From assembly GCF_014647635.1 (NCBI RefSeq), contig NZ_BMPO01000001.1, positions 62,001-126,000 on the forward strand: a stretch of 64,000 nt of DNA, given 5' to 3'. The stretch comes from Pseudomonas matsuisoli. GTDB lineage: Bacteria > Pseudomonadota > Gammaproteobacteria > Pseudomonadales > Pseudomonadaceae. Below the pieces are notes generated by a model. That model had not been told where the DNA came from, did no database searches, and was given only the letters and a program-made list of their open reading frames with translations. Below, one piece after another: positions 36,997 to 44,552 of this stretch (position 1 is its first letter; every line of letters begins with the position of its first letter). The translations under genes were made by a program, and so were the position numbers.

Positions 36997-37057
36997 CTCT
37001 CTACTCGGCCAGCTAATGCGTTCGGCGAACAACACGTAGACCGAAGAGGGAAACCGA

Positions 37058-37606
37058 GTGACAAACAAGAAGGTGAACTCCGGCGGTAACCAGCTTTTGA
37101 ATAGCGGCGCAGGTGAACTGGACTTCGGCGCGAACCGAAAACTGCGCAGCTTTGTGAAGAAACGGGTGCTCAACCTCGATGACGCCGACGACATTCTGCA
37201 ATTGACCTATTTGGAGGCCTGGCGGAACCGACACAAATTCGACGGTCGCGCACGGCCGGAAACGTGGCTGTGCGGCATAGCCCACAATCTGATTCGAAAC
37301 CACTTTCGGCGTCACTACGCCAGGCCACCTCATAGCTCTCATGATGAGCTGGAGACGCACGAACAGCCTGTCGAACCGAGCGACCTGAGCATCCAATTCG
37401 AACGGCATCAACTTCTAGACAAGACGATAGAAGCTATCGCCGAGCTTCCACGGGATATGCGCGAAACACTTTGGACGGCTATCGAGACCGATGGCAGCTA
37501 CCGCGATACCGCAGAACGCCTCGGGGTTCCGGTGGGAACCGTTCGCTCGCGACTCTCCCGTGCACGCGAGCAGCTCAAACGTAGCGTCCACGGGGAGGCC
37601 AGCTAA
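37058..37606 (+). CDS. hrpL: HrpL-like ECF sigma factor
   Basis: The 182-residue ECF sigma factor has region 2 (RSFVKKRVLNLDDADDILQ, then WLCGIAHNLIRNHFRRHY) and region 4 (GSYRDTAERLGVPVGTVRSRLSRAREQLKR). Both segments follow HrpL of Pseudomonas syringae closely, including KRV-N-DD-DDILQ and TWLCGIA-NLIRNHFR. HrpL directs RNA polymerase to hrp-box promoters of type III secretion genes. No anti-sigma gene is adjacent, as expected for HrpL. It starts at GTG with GAGGG upstream, is preceded by a sigma-54 promoter, and faces away from a gene pair carrying a hrp box. Its stop shares one base with the next ATG. Confidence 0.92.
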   Translation: MTNKKVNSGGNQLLNSGAGELDFGANRKLRSFVKKRVLNLDDADDILQLTYLEAWRNRHKFDGRARPETWLCGIAHNLIRNHFRRHYARPPHSSHDELETHEQPVEPSDLSIQFERHQLLDKTIEAIAELPRDMRETLWTAIETDGSYRDTAERLGVPVGTVRSRLSRAREQLKRSVHGEAS

Positions 37607-38196
37607 TGAGCACACCGAAGGCGGGTGATGCGCTGCCGCGGGGTATTCGTGAATTCCGACTGGACGACCTCGATAGCATGACCGAAATCTTTAATGAGAC
37701 GGCTCTTCGCGGGATGGTTTCAGCCGCGACAAGAACCGTTTCGCTGGAGGAAATGACCTTTTACATCGACTACTTCATGCGCCTGCATAATCCGGTTTAT
37801 GTCCTCGAACGGCATGGTGAGGTGATCGCCTGGTTGACAGTCAGTTGCTTCAGTTGGGGCGGCCTGCAAGCCTGCCGAATTACCGGCGAGGCCAACATTT
37901 ACGCGCGCGATGATGCGATCGGACGCGGTATAGGCGCGCGTATGGGCCGAGCGGCGGTGATATTGGCCGAACGGTATGGCTTCGAAACCTTGGTGGCTTG
38001 GATCGTCGAAGGCAATCACGCGAGCGATCAGGTCGTTCAGGGAATGGGGGCCGAAAAGTGGGGATACTTTCCTGGCATTGCACGGTTTCGTGGAAAACGG
38101 ACAAGCGTCGCTTTGTACGGCTTGGGCCTTACACCACTGGAAATGCGGGATGCCTTTCCGCTGTACGACCGCCAAACCTCCGCCGTACTGGCTTGA
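37606..38196 (+). CDS. GNAT acetyltransferase translationally coupled to hrpL
   Basis: The 196-residue protein has a GNAT fold of the phosphinothricin/L-amino acid acetyltransferase type: IREFRLDDLDSMTEIFNETA at the start, an acetyl-CoA loop region DAIGRGIGARMGRAAV, and a C-terminal LVAWIVEGNHASDQVVQGMGAEKWGYF where small-molecule GNATs place their second substrate-binding helix. Its ATG overlaps the hrpL stop (TAATG), so it is co-transcribed and coupled with the sigma factor. No such partner is known to me from classic hrpL loci. The substrate is unknown; both a small amine or amino acid and a protein are possible. Confidence 0.85.
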   Translation: MSTPKAGDALPRGIREFRLDDLDSMTEIFNETALRGMVSAATRTVSLEEMTFYIDYFMRLHNPVYVLERHGEVIAWLTVSCFSWGGLQACRITGEANIYARDDAIGRGIGARMGRAAVILAERYGFETLVAWIVEGNHASDQVVQGMGAEKWGYFPGIARFRGKRTSVALYGLGLTPLEMRDAFPLYDRQTSAVLA

Positions 38197-38242
38197 CGCC
38201 AACCCGTAAAAACGAAGCTATTTCACAGAGAACGGCAGAAAA

Positions 38243-38725
38243 CTAGCAACGCTCGAGCGCGCTGACCAAGTCGCGAAAGGCTTCGCGGTTGGAATCGTTT
38301 AAACCCATGAGAATTCGGTGCGCCTCGAGCACTTTGCGGCGCACGATTTCTTCAGTCTGATCTTGCGGCGGGAGGTCTTCCAAACACTCGGGACACGGCA
38401 ATGGATCACCCACAACGTTGAACACCTTATCGAAGCCCATCGACTCGAGCAAACGAGTGATATCAGGATTCGTCGTGACCACCGTTGGCAGCAAACCCAC
38501 TTTCTGGCGCGAAAGGATCGACACCTTGGCCAAGAGTCCCAGGGTGGTGCTGTCGACGCTGCGCGCCTCGGTAAGGTCGATGACGATGGCGGAAAAATCC
38601 ATCGACGAAAAGATCTTCTCGATCGTGGCATCCAGTGCCGAGCACAGTGTCAGACGGATTTCGCCGACGAACTTCAGGACGAAAGTCCCGCTCTGCTCCG
38701 CGTACTGGATTTTTCCGGTACTCAT
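38243..38725 (-). CDS. STAS-domain anti-sigma factor antagonist (RssC-like)
   Basis: The 160-residue protein has a STAS domain at residues 1-105, with the phosphorylatable serine region EARSVDSTTLGLLAKV, and a C-terminal helical extension of about 50 residues. Proteins of this type bind or release anti-sigma factors according to their phosphorylation. Its ATG overlaps the stop of the response-regulator phosphatase by four bases, so that phosphatase is its likely partner. The pair corresponds to RssC-RssB (PA2797-PA2798) of Pseudomonas; HsbA-HsbR is a similar system and an alternative. Confidence 0.85.
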   Translation of the reverse strand: MSTGKIQYAEQSGTFVLKFVGEIRLTLCSALDATIEKIFSSMDFSAIVIDLTEARSVDSTTLGLLAKVSILSRQKVGLLPTVVTTNPDITRLLESMGFDKVFNVVGDPLPCPECLEDLPPQDQTEEIVRRKVLEAHRILMGLNDSNREAFRDLVSALERC

Positions 38726-39906
38726 GCAAGGTTCCTGCTCAATACCAACAAGGCGATGTCGTCCGGCATTTCGCCCAGTGAAGTCAAACCAAAAACGCGA
38801 CTCAACCCTTCCAGGCGGCCACCCGCCTCGCCTACCAGGCGGGGCAATGCGAGCTCTTTATCTTTGAGCGTATCGCCAGGCAAAAGGTCCAGAATGCCGT
38901 CCGAGAGCAACGTCAGGCTGAATGCCTCGGGCAGTTTCAACTCGTGATCCTGATAGGTGGCATCTGGAAAGATGCCCACAGGAAAACCGCCGCCCTGCAA
39001 ATATTGCGCTTGCCCATCGCTATAGAGCACCGGCAATGGCAGATGCCCTCCAATACTGTAGGTCAATACCCCGCGACTCTCGTCGATCACGCCGCCGAGC
39101 ATGGTGACGTGTTTGCCCAGCTTGCAATTGATGAGCCCGCGATTGATATGGCCGAGCACATCAGACGGCTTGAACTCCGGCATACTGCCCTGACGCCGGT
39201 ATTCGTAAAGCAAACGGGTCGTCATGAACTTCAATAGAACGGTGACGAAGGCGGATGACGCGCCATGGCCGGAAACGTCAGCCAGGTAGAACGCGATACG
39301 GTGATCGTCGACACGGAAGTAATCGACGAAATCGCCAGAGAGATAGAGCGACGGAAGGATCTGATGCGCGAACTGCAGACCACCCTCTTGCCAAGGCGTT
39401 ACAGGCAACATGTTCATTTGCACGTGCCGGCCTGCATTCTGGTCTTCCTGAAGCAGGTTGAGACTTGCCTGTAACTCGTGATTGGCCTTTTCCAGCTTTT
39501 CCCGGTACCGCTTGTTTTCCTTACGCAGCATCGAACGATCGAGCGAGCGCTTGACCGAATGCTCCAACACGGCAAGGTCTTCGAGCGGTTTGATCAGATA
39601 GTCGGACGCGCCCAGGCGTAGCGCCTCGACAGCGTCACTCATGACGCCAGCGCCGGACAGGACGATTACGGGCGTCTCGGATTCGAGGTGTGAAATGCGA
39701 CGGATGAGCTCGAGCCCGTCGATCCGGGGCATCCGCAGGTCGCAAATCACCAGATCAGGCAAGCATTCCTCGAAGACCTGTAACCCTTGCATGCCATTGC
39801 TGGCTTGCAACACGTTGAAACCACTGTCTTCCAGGTAATCCGCGATGCTCGCACGCACCACGTCGTCGTCGTCGATTATCAGCAGCGTAGCGCTAGGGGT
39901 AGGCAT
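38722..39906 (-). CDS. rssB: response regulator with PP2C-type phosphatase output (RssB-like)
   Basis: The 394-residue protein has an N-terminal receiver (LIIDDDDVV; phospho-acceptor Asp56 in VICDLRMP), a linking helix, and a C-terminal PP2C/SpoIIE-type phosphatase domain with FYLADVSGHGASSAFV. Such proteins dephosphorylate STAS antagonists; RssB of Pseudomonas has this form and influences RpoS. ATG at 39906 gives the family length, and an upstream TTG was not used. It overlaps the rssC-like gene by four bases, and a divergent PilZ gene and mlaA follow as in PA2797-PA2800. Confidence 0.87.
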   Translation of the reverse strand: MPTPSATLLIIDDDDVVRASIADYLEDSGFNVLQASNGMQGLQVFEECLPDLVICDLRMPRIDGLELIRRISHLESETPVIVLSGAGVMSDAVEALRLGASDYLIKPLEDLAVLEHSVKRSLDRSMLRKENKRYREKLEKANHELQASLNLLQEDQNAGRHVQMNMLPVTPWQEGGLQFAHQILPSLYLSGDFVDYFRVDDHRIAFYLADVSGHGASSAFVTVLLKFMTTRLLYEYRRQGSMPEFKPSDVLGHINRGLINCKLGKHVTMLGGVIDESRGVLTYSIGGHLPLPVLYSDGQAQYLQGGGFPVGIFPDATYQDHELKLPEAFSLTLLSDGILDLLPGDTLKDKELALPRLVGEAGGRLEGLSRVFGLTSLGEMPDDIALLVLSRNLA

Positions 39907-40166
39907 GTAGTTTCCAGGCAAGCGGCGTCACTCGTGGCGACCGCAGCATCAGACAGATTGCCAAAAGCGCCGTACGGGTTCGCTTCAGGCGCAGACGGTA
40001 CTCCCATCCGTGAGGCGATTCAAGCATGCTCCGATACGCGCAGCGTGCCTTTACACCGCCAAGATCCGAAGGTTATAACCCAGAGGACTTCCTGCCGCTT
40101 TGCTCGAATAACAAACGAATAAAACGGCCAATTTTCACAGCGGCTATCTCATAAGAGGCATTAACG

Positions 40167-40466
40167 ATGAGCCAGAGCGATCGTTCATTCAGTGAGAAAA
40201 GAGATTTCATCCGTATGCGGCTCGATACGAACGTGACGCTGCGGTATCTGGATCAAGAAATCGTAGCCAAATGTATCGACCTCTCCAGCACGGGGATGCA
40301 ACTGGAAGCCGATTCGACACTGCAGGTTGGCGACCGTGTTCAGGTTCTGATCAGCTCCTCCCACGCGGAGCTCAAGAGCCTTGAAGCCGATGCAGAGGTC
40401 ATTCGCGTCTCTGCGCTTGCTGATGGCAAACAGGCCGTCGGGCTATCTATCCTGTCGATGAGTTGA
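40167..40466 (+). CDS. PilZ-domain protein
   Basis: The 99-residue protein is a single PilZ domain, the fold that binds cyclic di-GMP. The N-terminal EKRDFIRMRLDTNVTLRYLD holds an RxxxR-like arginine pair (R-D-F-I-R), and DLSSTGMQLEAD matches the (D/N)xSxxG motif. It is therefore likely to bind the messenger. It is the equivalent of PA2799, between rssB and mlaA. The target is unknown. Confidence 0.85.
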   Translation: MSQSDRSFSEKRDFIRMRLDTNVTLRYLDQEIVAKCIDLSSTGMQLEADSTLQVGDRVQVLISSSHAELKSLEADAEVIRVSALADGKQAVGLSILSMS

Positions 40467-40473
40467 CCGAAGC

Positions 40474-40502
40474 CGATCCGGAGGCGCGGAGCCTCCGGAT
40501 CG
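40474..40502. terminator. bidirectional hairpin between the PilZ gene and mlaA
   Basis: A perfect 12-bp stem (CGATCCGGAGGC and its complement) with a five-base loop fills the 43-base gap between two convergent genes. No T-run follows, so strength is uncertain. Confidence 0.7.
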
Positions 40503-40509
40503 CACCCGA

Positions 40510-41208
40510 TTAGAAGTCGTCCTCGACTTCCCCATCGTTGACGCGGAATTCGCGGTTTTGCAGATAGGCATTGCGAACGAAGATGTACTTGTCCCCCGTC
40601 ACCATCCGCTCCGCCTGCAACAAGCCTGCACGCGTATCCACCACACCGAGTCCCCAAAGCGTATTACGTACCGGCACATCGTCGACGTAGGGATAGACGC
40701 TCACATAGCTATCCGGCACCCGACCAACCGCGTCGCGGACCGAGCTTGGACCGAAGAACGGCAATACGACATACGGACCGCTCCCCAGCCCCCACTTGCC
40801 AAGCGTCTGGCCAAAATCTTCGTCACTGCGTTGCAAACCCATGCGAGTTGCGACGTCGAACACGCCCAGTACCCCGAACGTGCTATTGAAGATGAAGCGA
40901 CTGGTATCGACGCCAGCATCATGAAATTTGGCCTGCAGCACGTTGTTCAGCAAGTTACGCACTTCACCCAGGTTGCCGAAAAAGTTGCTGACACCATCTT
41001 CAACGAACTGCGGCGTCACCTTCTGGTAACCCTGCGCGATTGGCTTTAGTGCGTAGGTATCAAGCGTATCGTTGAAGGTAAAGATCGGCCGGTTGACGGA
41101 TTCCCAGGGATCTTCATCCGCTGCGATAGCCAGGGTCGGCAACAGTACGAGACCTGCGCTCATGCAAAAGCGTGTCAGGCGAGCAAACCACGGGGCGCCA
41201 GTGCGCAT
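40510..41208 (-). CDS. mlaA: MlaA/VacJ outer-membrane lipid-asymmetry protein
   Basis: The 232-residue protein belongs to the MlaA (VacJ) family, which removes misplaced phospholipids from the outer leaflet of the outer membrane and hands them to MlaC. The family opening DPWESVNRPIFTFNDTLDTYALKPIAQGY and the GPYVVLPFFGPSSVRD motif are intact. The signal peptide ends in LAIA-A and has no lipobox cysteine, so it should not be lipidated, unlike the Escherichia coli protein. AAGGAGA seven bases before the ATG fixes the start. Confidence 0.93.
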   Translation of the reverse strand: MRTGAPWFARLTRFCMSAGLVLLPTLAIAADEDPWESVNRPIFTFNDTLDTYALKPIAQGYQKVTPQFVEDGVSNFFGNLGEVRNLLNNVLQAKFHDAGVDTSRFIFNSTFGVLGVFDVATRMGLQRSDEDFGQTLGKWGLGSGPYVVLPFFGPSSVRDAVGRVPDSYVSVYPYVDDVPVRNTLWGLGVVDTRAGLLQAERMVTGDKYIFVRNAYLQNREFRVNDGEVEDDF

Positions 41209-41337
41209 AGATGAATCTCCTTGAATCGATGCAGGCGGCCTCCAGCGTCGAGGCTGGGGCAAACTGGGCGAGTTTAACCTCTGCGCCCAGGCAATTGACC
41301 ATGCCAAGCTGCGATTTACCCTCCTGCATTCATCAAT

Positions 41338-42831
41338 TCATTGCGCCGCTTGAAACACCGGCCCCATCGGTTTCATGCGAATACCGGGCGCTAACCGCGT
41401 CCAGGGTAGATCAGCCGGGTCCGCTAGCATCGGCCCAGGCGCCTTGGCCACGAGAACGGCTTCGGCGATGGGCTGGAAATCTGCACGGAAGTGGACCGAA
41501 CTCTTATTCACCAGAATCTTCATCCGCTCCGGCTCCACGCCGGCGATTCGGTACAGATTGCGATCCAGCATCTGCGCTTTGGTCGAGCTGACCACGATTC
41601 GCACGCCACCGATGCGCAAACACGCCACCGGGCCGAGTTCGTTCGTCATGCCATTCATCATCGGGCCGTCGTAGCGACACATGCCATCAGATAGATATTC
41701 GACTTCGAAAGTCCCTTCGAGCGGGCTGTCACCTGCCACGCCGGAATCGCCGGCCAACGCCAGCGTCAGCGTCGCACCGATACCGGCCGCATGCGCCTTC
41801 GCTGCTGCCGAGGGATCGAAAATCAGCCCGATCGCCGCGTCCTGCGCCTTGTTGGCCAGCAGCGCCTTGAGCATGCCCATGGTGTTGGAATCACCGCCAG
41901 CGCCAGGATTGTCCTGCGTGTCAGCGATGACCACTGGCCTCCGCGCACTGGCACTGACCTCGATTGCGCTCCGGACCGCCTCGTCCGGAGACAGAAACGG
42001 CACTTCCCACAAGGCTTCCTCGGCAAGCATGCGTTCGTACAACTGCTCGACCGAGTCGACAATCACCGACTCGTCATTGCCGTAGCCCCAGATTACCGGG
42101 CCGCACTCCGGAAAATCCGCTGCCGGGAAGCCAGGCGCGAAGGACAACGAAAGCTCCTGCTTCGTCTCGAACATCTCCATGCCAGCGTAGAAGCTGCACG
42201 CGGGCTCCAGCAGCGTACACATGCCATTGATGGGAATGAGGAACGGCAGGCGGCGAGATGCGCAGTGCAGCGTCTCGCCAGCGAACAGCCGCTCCAGCAG
42301 TCCTGCCGCCCGTGTGCCCGTTTCCGCCATGTCGACATGCGGATACGTCCGATAGGCCACCAGCGCGCTGGCGTTCGTCAGCATGTCATGGGTCACGTTT
42401 GCGTGCAGGTCCAGCGAAACCACGACGGGCATCTCGTTGCCGACAATTTCACGCAAACGCCGAAGCAGCGTGCCCTCCCCGTCGTCCGTATGTTCGGCGA
42501 CCATCGCCCCGTGCAGGTCGAGATAGATCGCATCGAACGTTTCCGCACACGCAGCCTCCAGAATCTCGTTGGCGATACGCTCGTAGGCCGTTTCGGTGAC
42601 GTGCGCCGACGGACTGGCGCCAGCCCAGATCACCGGTATCAGAGAATGACCCGCAGCTTCGGCAGCCTGGATGAACCCACCCGCCGGAATGTTCACGTCC
42701 CGCAATGCCAGCAACGCCTCGCCTCGCACCATTGCAGGGAAGCCCTCACCGCGCTCGAAGTTGGGATAGTCGGCCTTCGAAGGGGCGAAGGTGTTGGTTT
42801 CGTGCTGGAAACCTGCGATCAGGATGTTCAC
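41338..42831 (-). CDS. M81-family metallohydrolase (MlrC-like)
   Basis: The 497-residue protein belongs to family M81/DUF1485, named after microcystinase C. The conserved GFQHETNTFAP start, YLDLHGAM (Asp105, His107), SLDLHANVT (Asp141, His143) and YRTYPHVDMAETG (His165, Asp167) are the predicted zinc-site motifs. MlrC cleaves linear peptide products in microcystin degradation; other members act on unrelated amides. It is the last gene of the amidase/ABC cluster on this strand, but 260 bases with a large hairpin separate it from the amidase gene, so it may be expressed independently or only by read-through. Confidence 0.87.
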   Translation of the reverse strand: MNILIAGFQHETNTFAPSKADYPNFERGEGFPAMVRGEALLALRDVNIPAGGFIQAAEAAGHSLIPVIWAGASPSAHVTETAYERIANEILEAACAETFDAIYLDLHGAMVAEHTDDGEGTLLRRLREIVGNEMPVVVSLDLHANVTHDMLTNASALVAYRTYPHVDMAETGTRAAGLLERLFAGETLHCASRRLPFLIPINGMCTLLEPACSFYAGMEMFETKQELSLSFAPGFPAADFPECGPVIWGYGNDESVIVDSVEQLYERMLAEEALWEVPFLSPDEAVRSAIEVSASARRPVVIADTQDNPGAGGDSNTMGMLKALLANKAQDAAIGLIFDPSAAAKAHAAGIGATLTLALAGDSGVAGDSPLEGTFEVEYLSDGMCRYDGPMMNGMTNELGPVACLRIGGVRIVVSSTKAQMLDRNLYRIAGVEPERMKILVNKSSVHFRADFQPIAEAVLVAKAPGPMLADPADLPWTRLAPGIRMKPMGPVFQAAQ

Positions 42832-42927
42832 CGATACCTCCTATAGCAATAAGCGGTTGTTCTGGATGGAATAAAAATCAAGGTGGCTTTTAGGGCGGAA
42901 CACCGTCGCGCGGCTAACTCGGTCTAT

Positions 42928-43034
42928 TGTAGGAGCGGGCTTGCCCGCGAATGCGATGGCAAAGCCAGCTAAGCTCTAGCGGCTGAAATTGCTTTCGCGG
43001 GCAAGCGGATCGCCGCCCCGCCAGCGCCTACAAA
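42928..43034. repeat. compound hairpin of the TTGTAGGAGC repeat family
   Basis: Outer arms TTGTAGGAGC and GCGCCTACAA enclose inner arms GCTTGCCCGCGAA and TTCGCGGGCAAGC, which pair perfectly. It lies between the M81 gene and the amidase gene, where it could attenuate read-through or protect the upstream mRNA. Confidence 0.75.
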
Positions 43035-43091
43035 AGATTGCGTCTGCCGCAAGCCAGCTACGCTTCCCAAAAAGCGTCGTATCGACCCTTA

Positions 43092-44552
43092 TTAACCGAG
43101 CCAACCCGGTCGGCGTTGCCGAAACCCACCCACTTCCCTTTCGTACGCCGCCGCGACTGCCAGCACCTCACGGTCGGCACGCGGTGGGCCGATGATGGAA
43201 ATGCCCATGGGCAAACCGGCCGCATTGAAGCCCACGGGCACGCTGATGACTGGCAAGCCCGCGAGGCTCGCGCCGATCACGCCTTCCATCCAGCGGTGAT
43301 AGGTGTCCATACGCCGACCGCCGACGACCTTGGGCCAGTGCTCGTGTCTGTCGAACGGAAACACCTGCGCGCTCGGCAGCAGCAGAAAATCGAACTGTTC
43401 GAACAGGCGACACATCGCGCGGTACCACTGGCTACGTACCACCGAAGCCTGTTGTACGTCACGCACGCTCAGCGAAAGCCCCTGCTCCACTTCCCATTGC
43501 AGCTCAGGTTTCATCAGCGCACGCTTGTTTGGATCGTCGAAGGCGGCGCCTTGTACGCCGGATACCGCGAACTGGCGCAAGTGACACCAACAGGTCCAAA
43601 GCGAGGCCATGTCGAAACGCACCGTAGCCCCTGTGACGCTGCCGCCCAACTGTTCGAACGCAGGAAACGATGACTCGCAAAGCGCCATGACACCGGGGTC
43701 CATCGGCAGATAGCCGTCGTAGTCGCCCAACCAGCCGAATCGGGGCGCGTTAACTGGCGCCAGGTCAATAAAGCTCGAACCATCACCGTCCAGTGACAAC
43801 GGCGCACGCAGGTCACGACCGGCCTGGATGGCAAGCAAATGAGCCACATCCGCCACCGTGCGCCCCATGGGCCCTTCGGTACTCAACTGGTTGAAAAATA
43901 GATCCGGCGCATGCCCTGCTGGTACGCGCCCTTGCGAAGGCCGAAAACCGACGACGGCATTGAATGCAGCCGGGTTACGCAACGACCCCATCATGTCGCT
44001 GCCATCCGCAACCGGCAGCATATCCAGTGCCAACGCTGCGGCCGCCCCACCGCTAGAGCCCCCCGCGGTTTTCGAGGGATCGAAGGCACACCCGGTCGCG
44101 CCGAAGATCGGGTTGTAGCTCTGCGAGCCCAGGCCGAACTCCGGCACATTGGTCTTGCCGATGACAATCGCACCCGCTGCCTTCATCCGCTCCACGACGA
44201 TAGCGTCCTGGTCCGGCACGAAATCAGCGAACAGCGGAGAACCAAAGGTCGTGCGGATACCGCGTGTCAGCGCCAAGTCCTTCACCGCCAGAGGAAAGCC
44301 ATGCATCCAGCCATGGTCGACGCCACTCGCCAGCTCGGCGTCCCGCACACGCGCCTGCTCCAGCAAGGACGCTTCGGGCTGTAAGGACACGATGGCGTTA
44401 ACGACCGGATTCAGGCGCTCGATACGGCGCAGATACGCCTGCATCACCTCGACACAGGACAGGTCGCGCTGGTGGATCAACCGAGACAGCGAAACGGCGT
44501 CCAGCGCGGTCAAGGCATCGCCGTCATCTGGACGCTCGGTGGATGTCTTCAT
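43092..44552 (-). CDS. amidase-signature hydrolase
   Basis: The 486-residue enzyme is of the amidase signature family. The Ser-cisSer-Lys triad is visible as Lys91 (LAVKDLA), the GGSSGG serines at 166-167, and nucleophile Ser190 in GSDMMGSLRNPA, where most relatives have GSDTGGSIR. It hydrolyses an unidentified amide. It is coupled by a four-base overlap to the M20 hydrolase upstream. GatA is excluded because no gatB/gatC is nearby. Confidence 0.88.
   Translation of the reverse strand: MKTSTERPDDGDALTALDAVSLSRLIHQRDLSCVEVMQAYLRRIERLNPVVNAIVSLQPEASLLEQARVRDAELASGVDHGWMHGFPLAVKDLALTRGIRTTFGSPLFADFVPDQDAIVVERMKAAGAIVIGKTNVPEFGLGSQSYNPIFGATGCAFDPSKTAGGSSGGAAAALALDMLPVADGSDMMGSLRNPAAFNAVVGFRPSQGRVPAGHAPDLFFNQLSTEGPMGRTVADVAHLLAIQAGRDLRAPLSLDGDGSSFIDLAPVNAPRFGWLGDYDGYLPMDPGVMALCESSFPAFEQLGGSVTGATVRFDMASLWTCWCHLRQFAVSGVQGAAFDDPNKRALMKPELQWEVEQGLSLSVRDVQQASVVRSQWYRAMCRLFEQFDFLLLPSAQVFPFDRHEHWPKVVGGRRMDTYHRWMEGVIGASLAGLPVISVPVGFNAAGLPMGISIIGPPRADREVLAVAAAYEREVGGFRQRRPGWLG

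Noticed and set aside
41791-42846. A 351-codon plus-strand frame opposite the M81 hydrolase
   Set aside because: It is the complement-strand shadow of a conserved enzyme.
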